Assembly: GCF_900090265.1 (NCBI RefSeq)
Contig: NZ_LT607752.1
Coordinates: forward strand, 682,001 to 746,000
Length of the DNA stretch: 64,000 nt
Source: Micromonospora rifamycinica
Lineage (GTDB): Bacteria; Actinomycetota; Actinomycetes; Mycobacteriales; Micromonosporaceae
Reading direction: 5' to 3'
Shown: positions 43,901-52,249 of the stretch, piece by piece
Numbering within the stretch: the first letter of the stretch is position 1
How the letters are laid out: every line of letters starts with the position of its first letter
The notes under the pieces: model-generated
The model's database searches: none
What the model was told of the DNA's origin: nothing
The model's input: the letters and a program-made list of their open reading frames with translations, nothing else
Program-made: the position numbers and the translations under genes

Positions 43901-43986
43901 GGCGGCTGAACGGGTGGTGAGTCGACCATGCGGTAGGTCACTGGGCGGCTGAACGGGGGGCGAACCGACCATGCGGTAGGTCACTG
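43901..43986. repeat. 43-bp imperfect direct repeat upstream of the STAND gene
   Basis: Units 43901-43943 and 43944-43986 follow each other without gap and share GGCGGCTGAACGGG at the left and the 20 bases GACCATGCGGTAGGTCACTG at the right. A short variable block lies between. Tandem 43-bp spacing (about four helical turns) would place bound proteins on one face of the DNA, so these may be operator iterons for the XRE-type protein encoded 46 bases downstream. Confidence 0.8.
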
Positions 43987-44031
43987 ATCGATGCCTGGAA
44001 CCTCCGCCGGTGATCTGTGAGGGTGTGCCCA

Positions 44032-46341
44032 GTGGAGCAGCAGATACCGGGCACCCCCGAATCCCCGTCGCTGGGTTCGGCGCTACGTGCCCACCGGGTG
44101 GCGGCGGGGCTGTCGATCGAGGGGCTCGCGGACCGGTGCGGGGTCAGTGTCCGCGCGATCAGCGACATCGAACGGGACCGGGTCCGCCGTCCGCGACGGC
44201 GTACCCTGACCGTCCTGTTCGATGTCCTCGCCGTGCCGGATGACGAGCGTCGCCGCCTGGCCGAGGCCGCCTCCGGCCGGCCGGTCGGCGGGGAACTGCC
44301 CGGGCCGCCGCGTCACTTCAGCGGCCGGGCGACGGAGCTGCGGACCCTGGGGGACGTCGCCCGCCGCCCGTCGGATGACCGGCAGCAGGCCACCGTGCTC
44401 GTCGTCACCGGACCGGCCGGGGTGGGCAAGACCAGCCTCGTCCTGCGGGCCTCGGCTGACCTGGCCCCGGAGTTCCCCGACGGCCGGTTCTTCGTCGACC
44501 TGCGGGGCATGGACGACGTTCCGACCCCGCCCGGCGAGGCGCTGCACCGGCTGCTGCGGGCGCTCGGCGTGCCGGAGCAGCGGATTCCCGCCGGCCTGGA
44601 GGACCGGGCGACGGTGTACCGGTCGGCGCTGTGCGAGCGCCGCGCCCTGGTGGTGTGGGACAACGCCGCCGACGAGGCCCAGGCCCGACCGCTGCTGCCC
44701 GGGGCCGGCCGTAGCCTGGTGCTGTTCACCAGCCGGCGGCGGCTCAGCGGCCTCGACACCGCCCGGTGGCTGTCGGTGGAGCCGTTGTCGGCCGAGGACT
44801 CCACCGCCATGCTCCGGGCCATCGCCCGCCCCGGCCCGGCCACCGACCCGGCCGCGCTGGCCGAACTGGCCCGGCACTGCGGTCACATGCCCCTGGCGCT
44901 GCGGGTCACCGGCCAGCGGCTGTCGGAGGAGCCGGGCCTGTCGGTGCAGGAGCTGAACCGGCGGTTCTCCGGGGAGCAGGCCCGGCTGCGGGTGATCGAC
45001 GCCGGGGCCTCCGGCATCCACACCGCGCTCAGCCTGTCGTACCGGCGACTCGCGGCCGACCTGCGGCGCACCTTCCGGCGGCTGTCGCTGATGCCGGGTC
45101 CGGACTTCGGCCCGGATCCGGTCGCCGAGGTCACCGGGGCCTGCGGTGCGCAGGCCGAGCAGCGGCTGGAGGCGCTGGTGGAGAGCGGGCTGGTGGCCGC
45201 CGTGCCGGCGGACCGCTACGGACTGCACGACCTGGTGCGGGACTTCGCCGTCGACCGGATGACCGCCGAGGAACCCGAGTCGACCGGCCCGCTGCGGAGG
45301 TCGTCGCTGCGCTGGTGGCTGGGGCGCACCACCGCCGCCGGCCGGCACTTCGAACCGGACGGGCCGACGTCGCTGACGGAGTTCCGGGATCGCGCGGCGG
45401 CGGCGGCCTGGCTCGACGCGGAGCGGGGCAACTGGTTCGCGGCGTTGCGGTCGGCCACCGCCGAGGGCCTGCACGAGCTGGTGGTCGAGGCTGTCGACGC
45501 GCTGCACTGGTTCTCCGACAGCCGGGTCCACCTCGACCTGTGGCCCGAGGTCTTCCGGTTGTCCGCCGAGGCGGCGGCCCGGCTGGACGACCCCCGCACC
45601 GAGGCGGTCCATCTCAACTACCTGTCCTGGGCGCAGGCGATCTGCCAGCGGGCGTACGCCAGCAGCGTGGCCACCGCCGACCGGGCGCTGGACCGGGCGG
45701 TCCGGGCGGGCGACCCGGCCCAGCAGGGCTGGGCGTTGCTCTACGCCGCCAGCGGCCACACCGGGCTGGGCGAGTACGGGGCGGCGCTGCGGCAGCGGCA
45801 ACGGGCCTGGGTGCTGCTGCGTCGCGCGGCCGACCCGGAGGGCCTGCCGCAGGCGATGGCCTCGCTCGGCTCCTCGCTGCTGGCGCTCGGCAGACCCGCC
45901 GAGGCGCTGCGGGTGCACCAGCGGACCAGGGACCTGCTCCGCGATCCGCACCATCCCATCGCGGTCTTCGCCCGGGCCGCCACCGACGCGTTGAACTGCC
46001 GGCGGATCGGTGACGACCTCGCCGCCCTCGGCCGGTGGCCGGAGTGTGTCACCGCCCGGCGGGAGGCGGTCGCGCGGCTGCGCGCCACCGCGATGCCGGC
46101 GTCCGAGGCCGTGGCGGTGGTGGAGCTGGTCGAGGCGCTGCGTCGCACCGGGGATACCCGGGACGCCCCGGCGTACCTCAGGCGGGCGATCGAGCTGGCC
46201 GAGGAGTGTGACGATCCGGACCTGGCCGCTCGGGCCGCGACGCTGCTGGCCGCCTGCTCCCGCGACGACCTGACCGCCGGTCGGGATCAGGTGCCGGCGG
46301 CGACCCGGGCGAAGGCGCGTACCAGCGGGTGCGGCTCGTAA
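44032..46341 (+). CDS. XRE helix-turn-helix STAND NTPase with TPR-like repeats
   Basis: About 769 residues. An N-terminal XRE helix-turn-helix (LGSALRAHRVAAGLSIEGLADRCGVSVRAI) is followed by an NB-ARC-type NTPase with Walker A GPAGVGKT, Walker B ALVVWDNA and the GLPL-like HMPLALRV, a winged-helix part and C-terminal TPR-like helices (AASGHTGLGEYGAALRQRQRA, SLGSSLLALGRPAEALRVHQRT). Such proteins are signal-gated switches that oligomerise with ATP; in actinomycetes many act as transcription regulators. GTG at 44032 is chosen because GAGGG precedes it; GTG 44017 is possible. Its 3' end overlaps the next, convergent STAND gene by 55 bases. Confidence 0.85.
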   Translation: MEQQIPGTPESPSLGSALRAHRVAAGLSIEGLADRCGVSVRAISDIERDRVRRPRRRTLTVLFDVLAVPDDERRRLAEAASGRPVGGELPGPPRHFSGRATELRTLGDVARRPSDDRQQATVLVVTGPAGVGKTSLVLRASADLAPEFPDGRFFVDLRGMDDVPTPPGEALHRLLRALGVPEQRIPAGLEDRATVYRSALCERRALVVWDNAADEAQARPLLPGAGRSLVLFTSRRRLSGLDTARWLSVEPLSAEDSTAMLRAIARPGPATDPAALAELARHCGHMPLALRVTGQRLSEEPGLSVQELNRRFSGEQARLRVIDAGASGIHTALSLSYRRLAADLRRTFRRLSLMPGPDFGPDPVAEVTGACGAQAEQRLEALVESGLVAAVPADRYGLHDLVRDFAVDRMTAEEPESTGPLRRSSLRWWLGRTTAAGRHFEPDGPTSLTEFRDRAAAAAWLDAERGNWFAALRSATAEGLHELVVEAVDALHWFSDSRVHLDLWPEVFRLSAEAAARLDDPRTEAVHLNYLSWAQAICQRAYASSVATADRALDRAVRAGDPAQQGWALLYAASGHTGLGEYGAALRQRQRAWVLLRRAADPEGLPQAMASLGSSLLALGRPAEALRVHQRTRDLLRDPHHPIAVFARAATDALNCRRIGDDLAALGRWPECVTARREAVARLRATAMPASEAVAVVELVEALRRTGDTRDAPAYLRRAIELAEECDDPDLAARAATLLAACSRDDLTAGRDQVPAATRAKARTSGCGS

Positions 46342-47414
46342 CGGTGCCCCCGGCCGGCGGTGACCCAGCCCCGTTCGGCCAGGTCGAGCAGGCCCGCCTC
46401 GGCGGGGGCCGGACCGACCGGCCGGGTCAGCAGCAGGACGGCCCGGCGGGCGCGTTCCGGCAGCCCCGCGTACGTCCGCTCGAACGCGTCGCGGACCGAC
46501 AGGTCCCCGGCGACCAGCGCGTCCAGGATCCGTTCCGGCCGGGCCAGCCGGTCGATCAGCCACTGCGCGCTCCACTGCGGCCGGGTGAGCAGCCGGTTGG
46601 CGGTGACCCGCAGCGCCAGCGGCAGGCCGCCGCAGCCGGCGGCCAGGGTGGCGACCGCGGAGGTCGGTGCGGTGCCGCCCATCATCGCGGCGAGGGCGGT
46701 CCGTGCGTCGGCCGCCGGCAGCGGTGGCACCAGCCGCCGGTCGGTCACCGGGAGGTCGGTCAGCGGATGCCGGCCGGTGATCAGCGTGACGCCGAGGGCG
46801 TCCGCCGGCAGCAACGGACCGATCTGGCGGTCGTCGCGCACGTCGTCCAGCAGGACCAGGATCCGTCGGTCACGCAGCAGGTCGCGGTACGCCCCGATGG
46901 CCGCCGCGTCGGACCCGTGCGCCGCCACGTCGGACGGTGACAGGACCCGTCGCGCGATGGTGGCGGCGGTGGTGTCCGCGATCGGGCCGAGGAACCGGAC
47001 CCCGTCGGGGAACCGTTCGGCGAGGTCGGTGGCGGCCTGCACCCCCAACGCGGTCTTACCCGCCCCGGGCAGCCCGATCAGCTGCACCGCGGGGCGGCGG
47101 CCGAGCTGCCGGGCCAGCCAGGCGAGGTCGTCGCGCCGGCCGGTGAAGTGCGCGGTCACCCCGGGCAGGCCGGTGACCCCGGCGACCTGCCCGCCGGTCG
47201 GGCGGAGCTGCCCGGCGTCGGCCCCGTCGAGACCCAGCGCCGTGCCCAGCGCCCGCAGGGTGCCCTGGTGCGGACGGCGGATCCGGTGCCGTTCGATCCC
47301 GCCGATCGTCCGGGCGCTCACCCCGGAGCGGACGGCGAGTTCCTCGATGGTCAGCCCGGCGGCGGTCCGCAGCGACCGGAGCCGATGGAGCTGTTCCTGT
47401 GTGGTGTCCCGCAC
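46287..47414 (-). CDS. XRE helix-turn-helix STAND NTPase without repeat domain
   Basis: 375 residues. It has the same plan as its convergent neighbour (XRE domain LRSLRTAAGLTIEELAVRSGVSARTI, Walker A GLPGAGKT, Walker B ILVLLDDV, GLPLALRV) but stops after the winged-helix region (LDLAERGWVTAGRGHRYEPHPLVRAFA) and has no TPR-like sensor. It is therefore either a truncated family member or a short form that works with the full-length protein. GTG at 47414. The last 55 bases overlap the neighbouring gene, tail to tail. Confidence 0.85.
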   Translation of the reverse strand: MRDTTQEQLHRLRSLRTAAGLTIEELAVRSGVSARTIGGIERHRIRRPHQGTLRALGTALGLDGADAGQLRPTGGQVAGVTGLPGVTAHFTGRRDDLAWLARQLGRRPAVQLIGLPGAGKTALGVQAATDLAERFPDGVRFLGPIADTTAATIARRVLSPSDVAAHGSDAAAIGAYRDLLRDRRILVLLDDVRDDRQIGPLLPADALGVTLITGRHPLTDLPVTDRRLVPPLPAADARTALAAMMGGTAPTSAVATLAAGCGGLPLALRVTANRLLTRPQWSAQWLIDRLARPERILDALVAGDLSVRDAFERTYAGLPERARRAVLLLTRPVGPAPAEAGLLDLAERGWVTAGRGHRYEPHPLVRAFARVAAGT

Positions 47415-47529
47415 CCCGTACCCCCGCCAGGACGTCTGCTGTCCCGCCCAGTAGACGCCGCCGGGAAACCACCTGGGGTGAGGGCATCGTCACATCGCGT
47501 TCCGGTGCTGGTGGAGCGCGGGGCGGCCG

Positions 47530-47571
47530 CCGTCCGCCGTCCCGCCCTACGGGAGGCGGGACGGCGGACGG
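47530..47571. terminator. Terminator after the GH43 gene
   Basis: Perfect 17-bp stem CCGTCCGCCGTCCCGCC/GGCGGGACGGCGGACGG with an eight-base loop, downstream of the minus-strand GH43 gene. Confidence 0.85.
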
Positions 47572-47596
47572 GGGTGGGACGGCGGGCGGTGCGGTC

Positions 47597-49066
47597 TCAG
47601 GCGGCCCCGACCCGCTGCCACTGCTGGTTGGCGCCGGTGCCGCAGGCGTACTGGATCACCCGTGCGCCGTCGGCGGTGGAGTAGCCGGTGACGTCGAGGC
47701 ACCTGCCGCTGTGCCGGGCCACGATCCGGACGCTGCCCGAACCGGCGTCGACGAGCTGCCACTGCTGGTCGGTGCGGCCGGTCTGGCAGGCGAACTGCTG
47801 CACCGCCGCGCTGTCGGCGGTGGACCCGCCGGCCACGGTGAGGCACTTGTCGCTGTGCCGGGCCACGATCTGCCGGTAGCCGGACCCGACGTCCCGCAGT
47901 TGCCACTGCTGGTTGGTGCCGTTGTTGCAGGCGTACTGCGCCACCGTGGCGCCGTCGGCGCTGGACCGGTCGAGCACGTCCAGGCACTTGCCGCTGTGCC
48001 GGGGACGCAGCGTCTCGTAGGTGTAGCTGCCGGCGACCCCGGTGACCACGCCGGTGGCGGTGTCGATGGTGAGCTGCGGGTACCAGCTCATGGTGAGCGA
48101 GGTGGCGGAGGGGAAGTTCAGCGGCAGCCAGACGTACCGGGACTGGTTGACCGGGCCGCCCGTCGCGCCCGCCCATCGGTCGCCGAGGTAGAGGTACGAC
48201 GTGGCGGCGCTGCCCTGCACCGGCAGCACGTACGCCGACTGCGAGTCGTAGGTGGTGCCGTCGGCGAAGTTGGTCGGGTTGGTCCAGGTGCCGCCGATGC
48301 TGCTGGCGGTGGCGTACCGGGCCTGGTTCGGCGACCAGCCGGTGGCGCCCGAGGTGACCAGGAAGTAGACCCCGTTGCGTTTGAACATCGCCGGGGCCTC
48401 CCGGTAGTTGTCCGGCCACAGCGTGCGGACCAGCGACGCGACCCCGGTGTAGTCGGGGGTGAGGCGGTAGATGTTCAGGTCCGCGTTGTTGCGGGTGGCG
48501 GAGATCAGGTACGCGCTGCCGTCGTCGTCGCGGAACACCGTCTGGTCCCGGGAGTCGTGGCCGAGCGGGCGGAAGCTGCCCAGGTAGCGGTAGTTGCCGT
48601 CGACCGTGCTGGAGGTGGCCACCGCGACCCGGGCCTGGTTGTAGTCGACGCCGTTCTCCCAGTGCATCCAGAGCACGTACTGACCGGTGCCGGCGTTGTA
48701 GATCACCTTCGGTCGTTCGATGTTGGCCGTCGCCAGCTCCCCGGCGGAGGACTGGGTGAGCACGTTGTTGCGGAACTCCCAGGTGCGCAGGTCGGTGGAG
48801 CGGTAGACCGAGACGTACCGGAAGGTGTTGTTGTCGTTGCGGTTCTCGCCGAACCAGTAGTAGTAGTCGCCCACCTTGATCATGCCGCCGCCGTGGGCGT
48901 GCACCCCGGCGCCGGCGGTGTCGGTGAACTGGGTGCCGTTGGTGACGGTGACCGGCGCGGCCCGGGCCGCGGGGGCCGGCAGGGTGAGCGGGACGAGCAG
49001 GGCCGCGCAGGCGGCGAGGGCGAGGACGAGCCGTCGGAGGGTGGTGGGGTGGGGCGCGGCAGGCAT
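47597..49066 (-). CDS. Secreted GH43 exo-beta-1,3-galactanase-like enzyme with CBM13
   Basis: 489 residues; signal peptide 1-36. The five-bladed GH43 domain (37 to about 350) begins VHAHGGGMIKVGDYYYWFGEN, as in the exo-beta-1,3-galactanase subfamily (GH43_24), where the usual base Asp is absent. Glu223 in NYREAPAMF is the expected acid. Gln276 in YDSQSAYVL matches the Gln proposed to replace the base in the fungal enzyme. A ricin-type CBM13 (about 352-489) has three repeats (SGKCLDV, SDKCLTV, SGRCLDV). It should release galactose units from the beta-1,3-galactan backbone of arabinogalactan outside the cell. ATG at 49066 follows GAGGAGG. Confidence 0.88.
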   Translation of the reverse strand: MPAAPHPTTLRRLVLALAACAALLVPLTLPAPAARAAPVTVTNGTQFTDTAGAGVHAHGGGMIKVGDYYYWFGENRNDNNTFRYVSVYRSTDLRTWEFRNNVLTQSSAGELATANIERPKVIYNAGTGQYVLWMHWENGVDYNQARVAVATSSTVDGNYRYLGSFRPLGHDSRDQTVFRDDDGSAYLISATRNNADLNIYRLTPDYTGVASLVRTLWPDNYREAPAMFKRNGVYFLVTSGATGWSPNQARYATASSIGGTWTNPTNFADGTTYDSQSAYVLPVQGSAATSYLYLGDRWAGATGGPVNQSRYVWLPLNFPSATSLTMSWYPQLTIDTATGVVTGVAGSYTYETLRPRHSGKCLDVLDRSSADGATVAQYACNNGTNQQWQLRDVGSGYRQIVARHSDKCLTVAGGSTADSAAVQQFACQTGRTDQQWQLVDAGSGSVRIVARHSGRCLDVTGYSTADGARVIQYACGTGANQQWQRVGAA

Positions 49067-49546
49067 GGGCCGCCTCCTCTTACGGTGGACGCGAGGTGCC
49101 CGCGGGGACGCGCGGGCCGTGATTCGACCCTCACGATAGGCCGATGTACCGCCACATGCCCATATGTCAATGTGATAGACATCGATATGTTGGGGTGGGG
49201 GGAGAGTGTCCCGGGTCACCTCGGTCGGCGGAGTCGTGTCGATCGTCGGGGTGTTTCCAATGATCTACGTCACATTGTGAAGGGTTCTCGCAGCGCCCGG
49301 CACGGAAGGCACGTTCCGGGCCTAATCCCTTTTCCGCACCCCACATTTCACCACCGAAGGTCCCTGTGAGGTGGTTCGACGGCCGCCGAGGAGAGTGGAT
49401 CCGTGACCCAGTGTGATCGCTTGTCACCCCGTGTGGTCGGTCCGGGTTTGCTTGCCCTCCGACAACGAGCGTCTCGGTTTGTGCCGCTCACTACCCTGAC
49501 CGATGATCCAGTGCCTGGGTACCGTCGACAGCGATAAGGGCTTCAG
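49067..49546. other. Intergenic region GH43 / membrane-protein gene
   Basis: 480 bases between divergent genes. Around 49159-49188 lies an AT-rich imperfect dyad (CATATGTCAATGTGATAGAC then ATCGATATG), which could be an operator of the GH43 gene. TATCGT (about 49134-49139, minus strand) is a possible -10. On the plus side no clear promoter for the 49547 gene was seen. No small gene is convincing. Confidence 0.35.
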
Positions 49547-50434
49547 ATGAGCAACAGTCACCCTCCGTACGGAGAACAGCCGGATCCGAACGTCACGCCG
49601 TGGAGCGGGCCACCGGCCCCGGCCGCCGGTTACCCGGCGTACGGCCAGCCCGGTCAGGCCCCGCAGTACGGCCAGGCCCCGCAGTACGGCCAGCCCCCGC
49701 AGTTCGGTGTTCCGGTGCCGCCGCCCAAGTCGAACCGCGGTCTGGTCATCGGCCTGATCGTCGGCGCGGTGGTCCTCATCCTCGCGCTCTGCGGCGCCGG
49801 CATCGGGCTCGCCCTGGTCGGCAACGACGACGAGCCCGACCCGACCCCGACGCCGACCGCCGCCAACCCGGGGCCCGGCACCGACACCTCGGCCAGCCCG
49901 CAGCCGTCCGACCCGCCGACGGAGCAGCCGAACAACAACAACAACGCGGTGACGGCCCGCTACTCCAGCGACCTGTCGTCGGTCTGCGACGGCAGCCCGA
50001 TCCTCAACGCGGCCACCTACAGCGGCCCGGCCACCGCCAAGGCGTACGTCTTCTCGAACAACCCCGAGCGGCCGACGTTCTGGTCGTCGAAGCTGGTCGG
50101 CTCCGACAAGCGGTACTACGCCAAGTCGGCGGACTTCACCACCGTGTCGGTGGTCGGCTGCATGTCGATGGTCCCGGGCAGCGAGGGTGCGCCCAAGAAG
50201 TGCGACTACAAGGCGAGCGACGGCAAGAACGTCAGTGTCTCCTACATCTCCTCGCGCTACCAGCTCACCTTCTACGCCGCCAAGACGGCCGAGAAGATCG
50301 GCGACGGCGGGACCGTGAACGCCCCGGCCACCCGGTGCCCGAGCTTCATCTCGTACAACAAGACGACGATGAAGGCGTACGCGGCGCCGGACAGCGGAAC
50401 CATCGAGGCCGCCCTGGACAAGTTCCTGTCCTGA
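49547..50434 (+). CDS. Single-pass membrane protein with Pro/Gln/Tyr-rich N-terminus
   Basis: 295 residues. The cytoplasmic N-terminus is rich in Pro, Gly, Gln and Tyr with a short repeat (QYGQAPQYGQ), then one membrane helix (about 64-91, GLVIGLIVGAVVLILALCGAG), a Pro/Thr-rich spacer and an outer globular domain (about 135-295) with four Cys and no recognised family. This plan is common in actinomycetes for surface proteins of unknown role. It stands alone with a terminator behind it. Confidence 0.8.
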   Translation: MSNSHPPYGEQPDPNVTPWSGPPAPAAGYPAYGQPGQAPQYGQAPQYGQPPQFGVPVPPPKSNRGLVIGLIVGAVVLILALCGAGIGLALVGNDDEPDPTPTPTAANPGPGTDTSASPQPSDPPTEQPNNNNNAVTARYSSDLSSVCDGSPILNAATYSGPATAKAYVFSNNPERPTFWSSKLVGSDKRYYAKSADFTTVSVVGCMSMVPGSEGAPKKCDYKASDGKNVSVSYISSRYQLTFYAAKTAEKIGDGGTVNAPATRCPSFISYNKTTMKAYAAPDSGTIEAALDKFLS

Positions 50435-50453
50435 CCGGCTCCTGACGGCGGTG

Positions 50454-50484
50454 CCGGGGGCGGGAGGATTCCTCCCGCCCCCGG
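50454..50484. terminator. Bidirectional terminator
   Basis: 14-bp stem CCGGGGGCGGGAGG/CCTCCCGCCCCCGG with a three-base loop, between convergent genes. Confidence 0.8.
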
Positions 50485-50503
50485 CCTCCCGCCTCCCGCC
50501 GGA

Positions 50504-52108
50504 TCAGGTGTTGACCGGCCGGCGGGCGACCAGCAGCACGTGCGTCACCGGCCAGTCCAGCGCTGCGCCGTCCACCCGGCTCAGCGCGGCGCTCGGCGCG
50601 AGCCGGTGGGTGACGATCCAGTCGTTGCGGTACGGGCCGCTGGCCGGGTCGACCTCGAAGCCCACGTCGGCCAGCAGGGCCTTCCAGTCGGCCCACTCCA
50701 GCCCGCAGAACTCCTCCTGCGTCTCGGACAGCCAGTTGTCGGTGTAGTCCTTGCGGGTGAGGAAGTCCATCGCCGAGCCGAGCGGCAGCTCGACCAGCCC
50801 ACCGGTGCCGTCGTCGACCGACCGGAACCCGAACGGGAACCGGTAGTCGACGGCGAACTGGTCCAGCCGGGCCCGGGTCGACAGCCCGGTGAGGTGCGCG
50901 GCCACCTGGTCGGCCGGCAGCGACGCCAGATCCTCGCGGGGGCGGGCCGGGTTGGCCCCGTCGGTGGTCGACAGCCGCAGCCGTACCGTCCGGTCCCGGC
51001 CGTCCGGCCCGCACACGTCACTGTTGATCCACACCCCGCCGGGCACCGTGTGCTCGTAGATGGCCTGCACGAACCGGCGCAGCGACGCCATCCGGTCGCC
51101 GTACGACCAGATCTCGTGGGTCAGCGCGAACGTCAGCGTGGTGTCCACCGAGCGGGGCGCGAACACCGCCCCGCCGAGCACGTTGCGGCGGTAGAAGAAC
51201 ACGTTGGGGTTGGTGAAGAAGCCCTGCGCCTTCTTGTGCACGCACTCCTCGTACAGGTGCCGGGCCACCTCGACCCCGATCAGGTCGCTCTCCCGCAGCG
51301 TCGGCTCCCGGTCGGCCAGCTCCAGCACCGCGCCCGCGCCGCAGCCCACGTCGACGATCCGGCCGGGCCGCACGTGCTCGCGCACCGTCGCCCACTTGCG
51401 CTGCGCCGCGTCGGCGAACGCCTCGGCGTACGTCCGGTAGTCGCGGGTGGCGGTCAGCCCGCCCTCGTCGCCGACCACCGGGTCGTTGACCACCGAACGG
51501 ACCAGGTCGTCGAGCCGGTAGCGGGCGTAGACGTCGAGGGTGGCCGGGTGGGCCAGCTCCCGCCACGACGGGTCGTCGGCGGCCAGCCGCAACAGCACGT
51601 CCCAGGGCCGGGCGGGGGTCGGGTCGACGTCAGCCTCCACCCCGGCGATCGGGAACCCCAACCGGGCGTACATGGCGGCGACCTGCGGCGTCGAGCAGGC
51701 GACCACGGTGTTCTCCGGGGTCAGCTCCAGGCCTGCGGTGGCCGCCACGTTCTTGAGGGTGACCTCGGCGAACCGGTCGGTCTCGGCGGTGTCGAAGACC
51801 GGCACCACCACCGACCGCAGCCCGGCCAGCACGCTGAACCGTTCGATCGCCGCCTCCCGCCGGTGGTAGGGGACCGGGTTGCGGCGGGTGTTCTCGTGGT
51901 TGGCCGAGGTGACCGCCCAGACCACGGTGACGTCGGCGGAGGGGTCGACCGGGCGGCCCCCGGCCGCGGCGTCGTGGTCACGTTCGGTAACACCGTGCCC
52001 ACCGTCGGGGGTGTCGTGGTCGCCACCGGTGGCGAACCGGTGCAGATAGTCGGCCTGGAACCGGGTCAGCAGGTGATGTCGGCCGGGAAACAGCAGGTAG
52101 CGGGGCAT
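50504..52108 (-). CDS. Nucleotidyltransferase-like domain fused to SAM methyltransferase
   Basis: 534 residues. The N-terminal half (about 1-170) resembles NadM-type nucleotidyltransferases: a strand-loop start YLLFPGRHHLLTRFQADYL with a His pair, and TSANHENTRRNPVPYHRREA (68-87), like the late RNP-type motif of NMN adenylyltransferases. The C-terminal half is a class I SAM-dependent methyltransferase with motif I IVDVGCGAGAVLELA (251-265). A Ser/Asp/Gly-rich spacer (28-56) interrupts the first domain. The fusion suggests two successive steps on one nucleotide-linked substrate; neither reaction nor pathway is known. ATG at 52108 follows AGGA. No related biosynthesis genes are adjacent. Confidence 0.65.
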   Translation of the reverse strand: MPRYLLFPGRHHLLTRFQADYLHRFATGGDHDTPDGGHGVTERDHDAAAGGRPVDPSADVTVVWAVTSANHENTRRNPVPYHRREAAIERFSVLAGLRSVVVPVFDTAETDRFAEVTLKNVAATAGLELTPENTVVACSTPQVAAMYARLGFPIAGVEADVDPTPARPWDVLLRLAADDPSWRELAHPATLDVYARYRLDDLVRSVVNDPVVGDEGGLTATRDYRTYAEAFADAAQRKWATVREHVRPGRIVDVGCGAGAVLELADREPTLRESDLIGVEVARHLYEECVHKKAQGFFTNPNVFFYRRNVLGGAVFAPRSVDTTLTFALTHEIWSYGDRMASLRRFVQAIYEHTVPGGVWINSDVCGPDGRDRTVRLRLSTTDGANPARPREDLASLPADQVAAHLTGLSTRARLDQFAVDYRFPFGFRSVDDGTGGLVELPLGSAMDFLTRKDYTDNWLSETQEEFCGLEWADWKALLADVGFEVDPASGPYRNDWIVTHRLAPSAALSRVDGAALDWPVTHVLLVARRPVNT

Positions 52109-52207
52109 GTACCGTTCCTAGCCGATGCGCGGTGCCCGGCTCCGCGCGGGGTGGGGGACGCGGCTGCACGTGAGGTGCCGGGACGGTGCGTGCCGCTCGG
52201 AGCGGGT

Positions 52208-52239
52208 GCGGGGGCGACGCCGTGCGACGCCGCCCCCGC
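52208..52239 (-). terminator. Terminator after the M14 peptidase gene
   Basis: GCGGGGGCG (52208-52216) pairs with CGCCCCCGC (52231-52239), in the 141-base gap downstream of the stop codon on the minus strand. Confidence 0.55.
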
Positions 52240-52249
52240 CCGCCCGGCG

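Noticed and set aside
43901..43986. Attachment site or mobile-element end
   Set aside because: Only two adjacent imperfect copies exist, and no integrase, transposase or tRNA is nearby; operator repeats are more likely.
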